Part shown: piece after piece, positions 47,725 to 59,117 of the stretch
Numbering within the stretch: the stretch's first letter is position 1
Layout: each line of letters begins with the position of its first letter
Source: Turritopsis dohrnii
Taxonomy: Eukaryota > Cnidaria > Hydrozoa > Anthoathecata > Oceaniidae
Length of the DNA stretch: 64,000 nt
Assembly (NCBI GenBank): GCA_027922465.2
Contig: BQMF02000060.1
Location: 868,001 to 932,000, forward strand
Reading direction: 5' to 3'
Program-made: the position numbers and the translations under genes
The notes under the pieces: generated by a model
Databases searched by the model: none
What the model was told of the DNA's origin: nothing
The model's input: the letters and a program-made list of their open reading frames with translations, nothing else

Positions 47725-49566
47725 CAGGGTGGGCCAAAAAAAACGGACCCCCCTTTGAAAAACTGTCATTAAAAACAGAATAAACAACGAAACTGTATGA
47801 AAATTCATAGAGACGTTTTTTATCATATAAGAAGGCATTTTGGAAAGTTTGGTGTTCTAAACAAACGTGAAAGAAAAGATATTGCAAGATTTAGATACCA
47901 ATGTGACAATTTGTTGTTAAAATTTTTTACATAATTGACGTCAAAAAATTACAATGCAAGAATAAAACAATATCGTCTTCTTTAGAGATATTGTTCAGAG
48001 CAAGTGTTCAATATGTCCCCCTTTGTTTTCTACACAAAGGTTCAATCTCAAATGCCACTGATCAATAGCCTTATTTAGGTAATTTTGTGACAGAGTTTCC
48101 CAAGCTGCTTTTATGGCCATCTTGAGTGATTCAATATCATTAATTTTATGTCCAGAACGGTACACTAACTCATCCATTGCACCCCAAACTGAATAGTCTA
48201 AAGGATTTAGATCTGGACTATTAGCAGGCCAATCATCTTTAGAAATGTAATCTGGAACATTTTGATCTAAAAAAGACAAAGTTGACTTTGCCGTGTGGCT
48301 TCTTGCTCCATCTTGCTGTAGGGTATACTTTCTTCCAGACATTTTCCGTATGCTACGAAGCTGTTTTCGCAAAATTTTCTGATAATAACTAGCATTGATT
48401 TTAGCCCCTTCTTCAACAAATACAATTGGAGCTTTTCCAAGTTTTGACACGAAACCGGAAACCATAACACCGGGCGAGAATGTTGATCTTCCTCGGAACA
48501 ATCGGTCAGGAGAAACACTTCTTTTCATTCCATCATAGCTGTATACACGATCATTTTGTGTATTAACGGGAGGATTAACGGTAAACTTCTTTTCGTCACT
48601 AAACCAAATTTTTCTTACATCTCGTTGAAGGGGGAATCGTTGAAGAAGACGTCTTGCTCGTAATTCACGTTGTTCTTTGTTCACATCAGATAATTTTTGA
48701 ACTTTCATTCGTTTGAAAACATCAAGTTTAAGATCTTGTTTAATGATTCTCCTGACAGATGATCGTGAAATCCCGGTGTTTCTTTCAATTGTTCTTGGTG
48801 AGTCATGAGTGTCGGCTTCTTCTTGGCTGAGAATAAGATCTTTAATGATTTCGATATTTTTTTCAATACGTGCTGTTTTTGGTCGGCCACTACCAGATCT
48901 TCTTTCAGTGCCTCCAGTTTGATCGATTTTTTTCAATAATCTCTGAAGAGATGATTTTGTCCATTTTTTTCCCGGGAATTCAGTCATGAGACGTTTCCTT
49001 CCCCAACCTTTTTCTGTTCGCAATTGTTTGATCAATATTTTGTCTTCGTTTGAAAAATGCATAATATTTCTATCTCTAATCTAAAAACAAAAAGTAAATT
49101 CATGAAAACTCCAAGAACAGACAAAGACTAATAGAAAAACAATGAATCAAAGAACATAAACGAAGATAAAACAAAGAAAAAGCAGACGTCAAGCAGACGT
49201 CAAGCAGACGCCTTGTCTGCTGAATGTTTGTTTGCTTGTTTGTTTGTTTGTTTGCATAGAAACAAAGAAGACTTTACATTGAGAAGACATTGCATTGCTA
49301 AAAAGGAAAAAGATAGCTTTAATCTTCTGCATCGGGTTTAAATTAAATGACGTCAATTGTTAAAAAAACTTTAACAACAAGTTATCACCTTGTTACCTAT
49401 AACTTGCAATATCTTTTCTTTTATGTTTACTTAGAGCACCAAACTTTTCAAAATGCCTTCTGATATGATAAAAAACGTCTCTATGAATTTTCATACAGTT
49501 TCGTTGTTTATTCTGTTTTTAATGACAGTTTTTCAAAGGGGGGTCCGTTTTTTTTGGCCCACCCTG
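47725..49566 (-). mobile_element. maT-type (DD37D) Tc1/mariner transposon, 1,842 bp, apparently intact
   Basis: Ends CAGGGTGGGCCAAAAAAAAC and its exact inverse are flanked by TA (47723-47724, 49567-49568). The TIRs run more than 150 bp with only a few mismatches and stay similar to about 230 bp. The single transposase ORF is uninterrupted. A TGTTTGTTTG simple repeat and a short AGACGTCAAGC array lie in the 5' non-coding part (49175-49255). The near-perfect TIRs and open ORF point to recent insertion. Confidence 0.93.
47995..49062 (-). CDS. maT (DD37D) transposase, full-length ORF
   Basis: 355 residues from ATG 49062. The N-terminal paired-type helix-turn-helix region spans about residues 1-110, with the linker GSGRPKTAR near 57-65. 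The catalytic core has Asp156 in WFSDEKKF, Asp251 in LQQDGARSH and Asp289 in NPLDYSVW. The last two are separated by 37 residues, which defines the DD37D (maT) branch of IS630/Tc1/mariner. It cuts and pastes the element at TA sites. No stop or frameshift interrupts it, so activity is plausible but unproven. Confidence 0.92.
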   Translation of the reverse strand: MHFSNEDKILIKQLRTEKGWGRKRLMTEFPGKKWTKSSLQRLLKKIDQTGGTERRSGSGRPKTARIEKNIEIIKDLILSQEEADTHDSPRTIERNTGISRSSVRRIIKQDLKLDVFKRMKVQKLSDVNKEQRELRARRLLQRFPLQRDVRKIWFSDEKKFTVNPPVNTQNDRVYSYDGMKRSVSPDRLFRGRSTFSPGVMVSGFVSKLGKAPIVFVEEGAKINASYYQKILRKQLRSIRKMSGRKYTLQQDGARSHTAKSTLSFLDQNVPDYISKDDWPANSPDLNPLDYSVWGAMDELVYRSGHKINDIESLKMAIKAAWETLSQNYLNKAIDQWHLRLNLCVENKGGHIEHLL

Positions 49567-49702
49567 TATTTGTTCTTCGAAAAGATATTGAAGAAAAACT
49601 CAACGATTTGGTTCATTAAATTTTTGAAAGTCAATTAACTCATTTTACAATGAAGGCCATTTGTTTAAAGTTGGTGGATAAGACATTTTGATACACACTG
49701 TA

Positions 49703-50990
49703 TATAAGGATAATCAAAGAAAATCAGAAGTTGATAATCTCAATGAGAACAATTTATTCATTTCAAATTATTAACTCTAAACTATAGGATTCTCATTTTC
49801 AAAATCAACACAAATCATGAAACATAACAAAATACAAACACTATCTAAAGATATCTTTTTCTGGATTTTCGTAGCATATGTTATTTATAAACTTTAAGAA
49901 GCATTTATATTCATTTCCTGGTAACGGAAGCCTTTAAAGATTCCTCTTCAAAGGTTTTTCAATTTCCGCGCTTTTAAGCGTAGGAAATTGTTTGGTTTAC
50001 GCATTCTATCTATCTATCTGTGTAACAGTTTTTTGCCGTTTTCGGAAAGTCCGTTCGGATTTCAGATTTCAGTTTATTCAGAACAGTTAATGACAGACCT
50101 AAAACTCTATGCTAAATGTTATACAAAAAGGCCACTTTCAGTATTAATTCATAAAAATATTAACTTTTTTATACTTTTGAAATACTTTTAGAAGTTATTT
50201 CAGCCGTTTTATGTTGAAAACTTCCTAATTCAATCTTTAAAATTTTTAATATCAAGTCCGTAAAATATGCACACAGAGCACGTGAAATGTTTTCCAACCG
50301 ATTTCGGTTATGTTTTGAGAAAGTTGTAGAGGTAGTCCTGTACAAGCCCTAGAAGCTTTGAAGAAGAATTGTCTTTGCAATCGAAATCTTATCATGAGAA
50401 CATTCCTTATAGAGGAAATATTTATGTTTAGCTGACTCTGTGGAAAATTATTGAAAAAGAAGATGAACGTTTGATATAAAACAAAACTGTTCTGTGATAA
50501 TAATCAAAGCAGAAACGTATGTAGTATCTATTACACTGTCAAATGTAGTAACTCCGTCAAATGTAGTGAATTTTCTACGACAAATGTAGTAAACACCTTT
50601 AAGTTTGGAATGAGCCATAATTAGGCCAAACACGTGAAGGTCTTCACCTACAAAGCAAAACAACGGATTACCAGAAATACTGACCAAACAAAACCACTCA
50701 TTAGAGGTAAAAACAATATGAAATATACCTTTCTACGCGCAAAAAACAATGATCGTAAATACTGTTTATAAGAAGAACCAGTAAACTCTGGCCTGAGGCT
50801 GGCTGTTCTTATTCTTTTAGCCTTTTTCAGAAACGCCCTTTTTCAGAAACGCCCATTTTTAGAAACTCCTTTTTGCTCCAACTTTTGTTCTTGTTTCCAT
50901 ATTGATTTATAACGCAGCGTGGTAGTGAAACAAATATAGATACAGAAAAGAACGTCCCTGCCGATTTTATTGTCAAACTCTTACAAAAAA
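49703..50990. other. Intergenic, no gene recognised
   Basis: AT-rich DNA between the nested MITE and the pogo remnant. Several short ORFs show no domain. At 50,790-50,880 there are GAGGCTGGCTGTTCTTATTC and repeated AGAAACGCC motifs linked to the repeat family at 51,900-52,560. Confidence 0.5.
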
Positions 50991-50999
50991 AACTTTCAT

Positions 51000-51680
51000 A
51001 CATCGGTCACCTCCAATCAACGGCTACTTTATATTGTCCCAATGTCTAATTGTACCTCTATTAACTGTCAAAAAAATCTTTATGCAAGCAAATAAAGGGA
51101 AATATAAAAAAAATTGTTATCGACTTCTACTTAAAGCAGTGACATCAGTAGACACAGTCGATATACATTCCATGAACTGGAAGGAGAACTTGAGAGAAAC
51201 AGCAATTCGTTGCGCGATCGAAGGTGGATGACGAGATAGAAACGTCAGGAGAAGTCGAGGATGGTTTTGATACTGAACGACCAGAGTTAAAAATAAAGTC
51301 AAGTCAAGCAGCCTTATCTTTTGTAGATGATTTGAACCACTTTTGTGAAACATTAGGTGGTGCTGACTTTGAAAGTGCTTTGAATCTTGTCACACTACGA
51401 CTTGAAGCACTTAGGCTCAATAATGTTTCACAAAAAAATGTAACAGATTATTTCAGTAAAAAGTTGTAACATGATTGTAGATTGTACTGATAAGATAGAT
51501 ACATGTATTTACTTGTGTTTATTTTGATTATGAATCATTCTTTATGCCCCTCCCACCTCTCCCGACTAGCCTTTTTGATAAAAAGTACATTCATATAAAA
51601 CCTCCGTACATCGGTCACCTCTATTGCAACGGCCACTAAGCTGGGCCCCCCAAAGTGGCCGCTATTAGAGGTTCCACTGT
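51000..51680 (+). pseudogene. pogo/Tigger transposase C-terminal remnant with right TIR
   Basis: In shifted frames the plus strand reads KGKYKKNCYRLLLKAVTSVD and MNWKENLRETAIRCAIEGG, the region after the DDE_1 catalytic core, then DDEIETSGEVEDGF and SQKNVTDYFSKKL, the usual acidic stretch and C-terminal tail of Tigger proteins. A TGG/TGA overlap at 51231 marks a frameshift. The element ends at AGAGGTTCCACTG before TA (51680-51681). A copy of the TACATCGGTCACCTC block occurs both at 51000 and at 51607. Confidence 0.7.
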
Positions 51681-51814
51681 ATGCATAAAAAATGGCAGCC
51701 ATTCGGTATTTAACTCAACGAGTGTGCAAGTTCTTAAGCAGGCTACACATTGCACCATCATTAGTACATTTCTCACAATCATAGATGGCAACAATATACT
51801 TTTAAACCATTTTT

Positions 51815-52560
51815 ATTTTATTTTATTTATTTAAAAACATATTTCAACAGGGTAACCCCATTCAGCGTAAAGGCTGCTATCAATGGGGGCCCTGGATTTA
51901 TGGTGGCTTGAGAGAAAATTGCAAGAGAATTCTCATTCCGAACTGTTCTTATTTTACGAAAAAAAATTAGGCTCAGGCTGTTATCAATTTTTGAAACAAT
52001 GATTCGAGCCTGAAGTTGCTTTTATTTTGTTCTTATTTTTTGGCCAAACCTCCTGAGGCTGGTGTTCTCAGAAATGATGTATGTAGAACTTGGGTACAGA
52101 TGAACTTGGACAAGCGGGACGCTCGCCAAAGCTGTATAGCTACGTTTGGTTTTAAGATGTAGTAAACGACTGTAAAATCTGGCTGTTCTTATTTTTGGAG
52201 CCTTTCTCAAACTGAATTGTTCTTATTTTGTTCTTCGCTTTATGAACACAGTTACAAATTTCAGCCTTATTTTGTTCTTACTGATGGAGCTTCCAGTAAA
52301 ATAGAAATAAGTCTTTTTTAAAAAACAACTGGTAAAAAGCATGGTTGCTGTTCGATAATGACCCATTCGCACATTGAAAGTGAAAAAAAAAACCAATAAA
52401 CTTCTAAGCCATTTACCAATGAGAGAATTCACATCATGAACTGTTTTTATTTTACAAGAAAATTTAGGCTTAGGCTGTTCTTAATTTTTGGAACAATGAT
52501 TTGAGCCTCAGGTTGTTCTTATTTTTTGGACAAATCTGAGGCTCGTGTTCTTATAAAAAA
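51815..52560. repeat. Repeat cluster with TTCTTATTTTTTGG and GAGGCT motifs
   Basis: Starts with ATTTTATTTATTTAAAAAC and CAGGGTAACCCCATTCAGCG, which looks like a LINE or SINE 3' end (inference). It is followed by at least three irregular copies of a unit containing GAGCCTSAGGTTGTTCTTAT and TTTTTGGACAAA. Related motifs occur at 50,790, 58,500, 60,770 and 61,600. No ORF of interest. Confidence 0.45.
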
Positions 52561-53101
52561 GCGTGTATTCTGTTTATAACCGTTTTCTTTCAGTTAAGAA
52601 ATTTTTCACAAATAAATCGATTTTTTCTTCCTGAATGTTCGAATATCTGTTGTACGAGAACAAATATGTTGCATACTGTACTTATTTATTATTAAACGAA
52701 TATTTATTTACAGGATTGTCATTTCAACAAAATGCTGTTTATCAATATGAGTCCTGCGTTAAAAAAAAGAAAAAAGTAGGGCCTTTAAATCAGAAAAGAA
52801 AGCAAGTATGCGAAACGAATACGAATACACCGGTGTAACCGTGAATTAAGACTTCCGGGAATTAGGACTCGAGAGTCCTAAATTACTAGTGAATTTAGAT
52901 TGGTGTAGTCCTAATTCCCTAGTGAATTAAGAGTGGACTAGGAAATTAAGACTAGAAGCTTAACAATCAAAAAGTCTTATTTTCCTAGTGAAATAAGACT
53001 TTTACATTCGAATTAGTTTAGAACGTTCGATTTAGAATGTTCCTTTTTTGTTTGAATTGGAAGCATGTGTGTCAGTGAATTTTATTTAAGAAAGCAACAA
53101 A

Positions 53102-53311
53102 ATGAGTGGTGGTGCTAAAAAAAGGAAGCACTTCAGCTTGCAGGATATTGAAGTTTTTATACGTTTTGAAACATACCCGAAAGACATCGTTAAATGGGGA
53201 GACAGATCAAACTTTAGAAGAGCAAGTAAGAAGTTTTCAATTGAAGATGGACAATTTTTGTATGAAAAAAAGGTACAACATAGAAAAAATCTATTGGAAA
53301 GGCTCTATTAA
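53102..53311 (+). CDS. 69-residue N-terminal segment (IRRASKKF type) of the Ulp1-carrying element
   Basis: ATG at 53102 after AAGCAACAAA; the peptide begins MSGGAKKRKHFSLQDIEVFI and contains TYPKDIVKWGDRSNFRRASK and FSIEDGQFLYEKK. This basic YP...RRAxKFxxxxGxLxY pattern resembles the region before the H2C2 zinc finger of integrase-like proteins and of related domesticated ORFs. It stops at 53311, about 50 nt before the protease block, so the two were probably one spliced or formerly continuous protein. Confidence 0.5.
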   Translation: MSGGAKKRKHFSLQDIEVFIRFETYPKDIVKWGDRSNFRRASKKFSIEDGQFLYEKKVQHRKNLLERLY

Positions 53312-53363
53312 TGGGAAACGCGAAACCTAAAGTGACTTTTGGATAAAGAACGAACTGTATAAC

Positions 53364-53871
53364 TTGAAAATGGAAGACAAAAATATTTTGATTTCAGAGA
53401 ATGCTTGGTTAAACGATAACCTTATGGATGCAGCACAAGTTCTGATTTGTAAAGCTCTCGGAACAAAAAGCTACCAGTCCGTTCTAAACTGTCAAAAGCA
53501 AGTTAAATACCCTTACAGGGCAATTACTACACGATGGAAACAATCACTGGCTGTTAACATTTTGTTCAAGTGGCCGTGTTCGAGTTTGTGACAGTTTAAA
53601 AACTAACCTCTCGCGTGTCACACGAAAGAGTATCAATTCAATTTATCGAAATTGTGTTGATAACTCCGGAAAGATACCAATAACATTTCTACAAGTTCAA
53701 AAACAAGATGACGGGCACAATTGTGGTTTATTCGCAGTTGCTTTTGCTGCAGAGCTCCTGAATGGCACGTCTCCAATAAATGCTTCCTTTGATGTTTGTA
53801 AAATGCGATCGCATTTGATCAATTGTTTGGAAAGCAGGACATTAAAACCATTTCCGAAGTCTACACACTAA
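53364..53871 (+). pseudogene. Ulp1/SENP8-like cysteine protease, one frameshift
   Basis: The family removes SUMO/NEDD8-like modifiers. The first frame reads ISENAWLNDNLMDAAQVLIC and KALGTKSYQS (the WLxD substrate-binding start). After a one-base shift between about 53500 and 53530 it continues LLHDGNNHWLLTFCSSGRV (catalytic His), RVCDSLKTNLS (Asp), FLQVQKQDDGHNCGLFAVAF (Gln and catalytic Cys) and MRSHLINCLES, ending at TAA 53869-53871. All catalytic residues are present, so the frameshift may be recent or a sequencing error. No introns are evident. The gene lies wholly inside the TIR element at 52829-54490. Confidence 0.75.
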
Positions 53872-54818
53872 GATATGAACATTTTATTTTTATGAAAACT
53901 GTTTGATATTACGTTTTTTATATTAGTTTAAATTTCGGTGGGCTACACTAAACCGTGCTCGCACCCATTCAAACTTTTTTTATTTAGATTTTCTTAATTC
54001 TTGATTTTTGATACCAGGGACAGTACGGGTATACTTGAATATAAACACAGTTTGTAAAGATAGAGGAACATAAGAAAATGACAGGTGTATTTGTTCGTGC
54101 GTTTTTATTGTATTCTAGTTTATTATCTTTTGTAAATAATTTGTCATATTTGTCATGATTGAAGAAACTTTTGCTTGTTGTTTTTGGAAACATTCAAACT
54201 TTTTTCAATTAATTCCCTCTCTAACATCATCAGGAACAATTTTATTCCTTGCGAATATGTAAACGAAATTCAAAACTCCTTATTTTCACTCTCGATATAA
54301 TATAATATCTTATATAATATTCCAAATTCATAATAGTCCTAATTCACTGAACCACTCTTAAATTCCTAGGGAAATAAGACTAGATAGGGTCCTGATCCAC
54401 TAGGAAAATAAGACTAGAGGTCCTAATTTCCTAGAGAATGAAGACTCTAGAGTCTCAATTCCCCGAGTCCTAATTTCCTGTGACACCGGTATGATAATTG
54501 TGAGAAAAATTGTTGGACACACACACTGACAAATAAGACAATACACAGACAAAAAAAGAAACGTGGTATCAAGGATTTATTGTCACAGTTCACACAAAAT
54601 GGTTATTCAACCTCCTGCAGAAATATTTATAAGATTCAGCTTTGCGAACATCAGCGGGGAAATCATTATTTTGTGTTCCTTAACTCTTTTCCCTGCTTCT
54701 AATTAACAACAGAGAAGCACGATCTTCGTGTGTACGAGAAGAGAACCTTGGATATAAAAACAGGCAATATCAAAAGAACTTTACGTCCGTATATAAAAAA
54801 AGTGATAAATATTTTGTT

Positions 54819-55301
54819 TCACTGGTGAAATAAATCTCTTTTCAGTTTCGCCAACATCCTCTGTTCTTCATACTGCTCTTTTTTCTGATTGAGTAAATCA
54901 CAATACAATTGTTCAATTTTCTCTTCCAAATGCACAATCTCATTATACTTCTTCAAAATTTCTTCAGTTAAATTTTGTTCCCTGAGGAAATACATGTCTA
55001 AATCTTGCTTGATATTGCGATATTTTGAATTTAAAGTGTGATTGTCCTTGTGTTTTTGCAAGACTGTCCGGATTTGATTTTGCTCCTTTAAATTAGTTTC
55101 AACAAAAAATTCAACAGATGACAGTTCCTCTTTCAAGAGAGAGATTTCTTTTTCGATGCTTTCTCTTGTCCTCGTTAACGAATGTAAAACTTCTTCATTA
55201 CCAGAGTAAATCTCTTTTTGTTTTTCTACTTTTATGATTTGAATTTCGTACTCTTTGACTTTGACTGTACGACAACTTTCTTCTACAGCCATGTATGGCA
55301 A
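54819..55301 (-). CDS. Coiled-coil protein or terminal exon, function unknown
   Basis: Open on the minus strand for 160 codons to a stop at 54821-54819. The first ATG is at 55292 (157 residues). Immediately before position 55301 is TTCTTTAG, a good acceptor, and the frame stays open to it, so this may be the last exon of a gene whose upstream exons are unrecognised. The protein is almost all heptad-like helix (IEKEISLLKEELSSVEFFVE, HLEEKIEQLYCDLLNQKKEQ), charged, without a signal peptide or known domain. A cytoskeletal or ciliary CCDC-type protein is one option, by inference only. Confidence 0.5.
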   Translation of the reverse strand: MPYMAVEESCRTVKVKEYEIQIIKVEKQKEIYSGNEEVLHSLTRTRESIEKEISLLKEELSSVEFFVETNLKEQNQIRTVLQKHKDNHTLNSKYRNIKQDLDMYFLREQNLTEEILKKYNEIVHLEEKIEQLYCDLLNQKKEQYEEQRMLAKLKRDLFHQ

Positions 55302-55525
55302 CTAAAGAATGAAATAGAGTAGAACAGATTCATTGAAGAGTATATCAATGAGCGTGGTTGAATAAGTTGTCATTGGTCATCAGCATTGCATTAGTGCAAT
55401 GACTTTCTAGAGCAGAAGTTAGGGTGAAAATATTCTGAGGGGTCATTATATTCTGCCAGTTCATAACTTTTCTTGTCACTTTCATTGCTACCCACTTTTC
55501 AGCAAAATGCCAAAAAATGAAAATA

Positions 55526-55700
55526 CAGTAGAATCCTGATAACTCGAACCACCATGGGACCGAAAAAATTGTTTGACTTATCGAATGTTCGAGTTATCAG
55601 GGGTATTTTAAGAGAAAGTATTGGTGAAGGGGAATTCGAAATTGTTTCCAGTTATTGAAAGTTCGAGTTATCAGGGGTTCGAGTTATCGGGATTCTACTG
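55526..55700. mobile_element. 175-bp pogo-type MITE
   Basis: Left CAGTAGAATCCTGATAACTC and inverted right GAGTTATCGGGATTCTACTG are flanked by TA (55524-55525, 55701-55702). Internal GTTCGAGTTATCAGGGG repeats. It has no coding content. Confidence 0.9.
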
Positions 55701-56334
55701 TATTCACCAACTTACCAATTCATCGATAAACTTATTGAGTAAATAAAACAAAAATAGAAAATCAAAAGAAAAAAAATATCATTTAGCTTTTTATGTGATA
55801 TAATAGACTCCCTCTTTTTTGTCTCTTGATGTTATATATAACAAAACAAAATATTTTGTGACTGCTATATCAACATGGATAAATTGATTATTATATCAAT
55901 CAATTTTCTTTTACTGGATATCAGCCTGACAGTTAAAATGAAGAATCTGGCTGTTGTCTCTCTCTCTATCTCTCTGTTAATAATAACTGTTGTCTGTTAT
56001 TATATGATAAAAATGATGCATGCATTTATAAAAACTACTAAAAGAAACTGTATATAGGTACGAAACATATGAATCTCTCTTTCAACATAGAAGAGATAGA
56101 AGACTATAAAAAACACAAAAAATAAATCTGTAACAGTATCCAAAAAATGTCAAGGAAAATTTTATAAAGAAAAGAAAATTTTTCGACAGCTTTCGGCTTG
56201 TACCTTACCCATGATCACAATGACTATATACAAATTACTGAGAAAAATACAATGCTACAAAATATTAATTCTGACGTGATAATAGCAAAATATTGACTCA
56301 TGATAATAGTAATAAGCTGTAATTTCTTAACATT

Positions 56335-56857
56335 TAGTTAAGTAAATACAAATTCTAGAATATTGCTCAGTTCTATGGAGTCCAATTGCAGTTGGTCTCA
56401 GAGACTTGAAGATATTCAAAAATTGTTCTTAAAAGAAACCAATGGTACTTCAAGTAACTATTGGGAGTGTCTCAAACAAACAAAACTTTACTCACTTCAA
56501 AGGCGAAGGGAAAGATATCGCATCATTATTATATTTGGAAGGTCCTCAGTACCAAATATAAACAACAATATAAAGACCATTGAAAACCCACGGCTGGGTC
56601 GGATGTGTACATTATCTATCTCAAAGAATCAAACATCAAGACTCAGAGATAGTATATACTCTTGTGTGCAAGGTGCAAAACTTTTTAATGCCATGCCAAA
56701 GAGCATCAGAAATTTGAAAAATATTTCACTTGAACAATTCAAAAATGCCCTTGACGCACACCTCAGGTTCATCGTAGATGAACCTCAAATTCATGGTTAC
56801 ACTGGGTGCAGGAGAGCTATTTCTAATTCCATCTTACATGTAAAAAACATCTGCTGA
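56335..56857 (+). pseudogene. Non-LTR retrotransposon RT, C-terminal fragment
   Basis: Reads EYCSVLWSPIAVGLRDL, then after a frameshift NGTSSNYWECLKQTKLYSLQ and RRRERYRIIII, then ENPRLGRMCTLSI and GAKLFNAMPKSIRNLKNISL. This is the connection-to-C-terminal block common to many animal LINE reverse transcriptases, including the LYSLxRRRER motif. The ORF ends with a stop at about 56857; no poly(A) or simple 3' tail is clear. Confidence 0.78.
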
Positions 56858-56899
56858 GATTCTAAAATGCATATATATACATGAGAATATAGCAGCAGA

Positions 56900-58927
56900 C
56901 AGAGGCGTGATTCACAAAGAATCTTACCTGAACAAGATATTCGAATACCCACACAAGTAACACAAGTAAGTAACAAGAGCTAACATAACAGTTCTATTGA
57001 GAAGGGGTTTTTCTTTAGACACTCGATCTCCAGGACATAACTAATAGAGTCAGACGTGACAATAGCAAAATTGCTATTGTCAGCATTGTGATGAAAAGAG
57101 TAAGTGGTCTCTAACTGCTGAAGGTTGGTGAGAAACAACTCTTTTGCCTGTGAGGTGTAAAATTCCAAGGTGTTCATAAGACCTAACTTTCAGCAGATGT
57201 TGTATTATATAGTTTTACCAACATAACTAGCGTGTTGCAGCCACTACATGAAAATTTACATACAACACTTGAAAGTAAAGACCCGGAAGAGTGTCCTTGA
57301 AACAAAACATAGACGACACTGTAAAGACGATCTAAAAACCACACTTGCAGTTTCTTAATGCATGTCTAGCTTGTAGTAAGGAAACAGATCCCAAGGCAAT
57401 ACAATAAGAACTTTCTTCTACAATAGATATAGTGACAAGAGGCGTACGTACTTTATTAGAAACCTTTTGACACAAGCATCAATAAAATTACGTGGATAAC
57501 CATTCCCAGATAAAATATCCTTCAACAAACAATATAACTTCCACATGAAACTTATTAGTTAATAGGAAAAGCAAGAACAATAAAATCCCTATATCAAGAG
57601 CTTGTCACTTAATTAAGTTTCATAACCTTCTCTGTTATATAAAAAGCTAAGGGTTACAATGCCTGTCAGGGAAAAAGAGGAAAACAACAATTTTGATCTG
57701 ATTTCTCATTTTGTGCTACGAAGTTAGTGTTTATCAAAAACCGCCATTATGACATAGCAATCAATCGCCCGAGAAATCGAAAGTGAAAATGCGAATTCTT
57801 TAACAGCGTTGTTATTGCGGAGTCTCACTCCTAAATCGTGGAACATCTAGATCATTCACGGCCACATAAACCTAGTAAGTGAGTAAAAGTACTTTACTGC
57901 ATCTGAATAGACCAGTCATTGTGTCGACTAACCTTTCATCGTGAATTCTATGTGTTTGTATCCTCAAACAATACACTAATTTCCTAAGAGATTTGTCTTT
58001 AAAAGTATATAAAATATACATTCTAGCATTATATTCCAACAATAATACGATGAGTTTCAAATGTTAATGTCTGGTTAATTGCATGCTAATAACCCTGTGC
58101 AAACTGAAGAATAATCAAAATCTATATCAAAGTAAGTCAAAGTGCTGTATTATCAAAAAGGCCCCTCAGAGAACTGAATCAACAGGCAATGTTTTAAAAG
58201 TGTAAAATTACCTACCAAGATGCATGCCCAAGTTGATAGTCAACAATATGACCATTAATGTTTCATGTTGAAACATTAAGATATTGTAGAGAAAAGAACA
58301 CGTGTGTTTATAAACAATTTATCACTTTGAAAGTCATTAACACACTCTTCACCTTTTTAGAAAATCGTGCCCTTTTTCACAGACTTCAGAGATAAAAAAG
58401 AATATAGAAAAATGTTTTTTTTTCATTTGTATTATTTCAAGGGTCAAGGTTCGTACACTTTCTTTTATATATAAGAATCAAGAATCACGAGGCTCTAAAT
58501 AGTAAAAAAGTTAAGAATATCATAAGAATAATGCCCAGGCTCAAATTATTGATAAGAATCACTGTAAGCCTATAACATTTGGTATTCCCTTAAGGATGTA
58601 AATAAAAAGAAACGGTCAGACTATTTATCAAAACTTGTTTTTAATAGTCTACAGTATTGGAAGTTGTTTTTTTCATAGTATATATAGCGAAGGCCTTATA
58701 TAAATGGAACACTAAAACATTCGATTGATTTACAACACATCACATTCGTTCAAATACAAGTCACATAATAATAACATTAACACAACAATATAGTAAAGAT
58801 AACATTGAATTTGATAGAAATGAGTAGGAAGAGAAAATAACAACTAACTCTTGGCTCTTGGAAATGATTCAAGAATATGTTAACCACTAAAGGGAGAAAG
58901 TTGTGATCAGGAGTTGGCTGTCACAGA
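56900..58927. other. Intergenic, no gene recognised
   Basis: AT-rich 2 kb with only short ORFs. A minus-strand 65-codon ORF (56980-57177) has no domain. Near 58,480-58,600 AAGAATCACGAGGCTC and CCAGGCTCAAATTATTG relate to the repeat family at 51,815-52,560 in inverse orientation. Confidence 0.5.
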
Positions 58928-59117
58928 TTGAAATGGCAGAAGGAACACTTACCAGGAATAAAGGAACATTTATCACTTCTTTCATTTCCAATACAATCCA
59001 CATCAACTAACTTACCTGATAAAATTATTGAACGTGATGTAGAAATTGTAATGTTCGGTGTTATTAACAAAGTTGTTAACGAAGTGGATAAGAAGATGAA
59101 TCAACAAGGAGCAAATC

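Larger units (their letters stand above)
47588..49700. mobile_element. MITE of the CAGTGTGTATCAAAATGTC family, split by a maT transposon
   Basis: Left arm 47588-47724 and right arm 49567-49700 match the arms of the element at 17445-18059 and end in TA. Removing the maT insertion leaves about 270 bp, so this copy is also shorter inside. Confidence 0.88.
52829..54490 (+). mobile_element. 1.66 kb TIR element carrying an Ulp1-like protease gene
   Basis: The ends ATACACCGGTGTAACCGTGA and (inverted) ATACCGGTGTCACAGGAAAT are related. Both flanking arms (52,845-53,030 and 54,335-54,480) hold several direct and inverted copies of TCCTAATTTCCTAG / CTAGTGAATTAAGACT motifs. The space between carries two ORF blocks, an H2C2-like N-terminal segment and an Ulp1/SENP-like cysteine protease, and no recognisable transposase. 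A clear target duplication is not visible. Confidence 0.62.

Noticed and set aside
50448..50687. 79-codon minus-strand ORF as a gene
   Set aside because: No ATG context, no domain, no splice support; composition is like the surrounding DNA.
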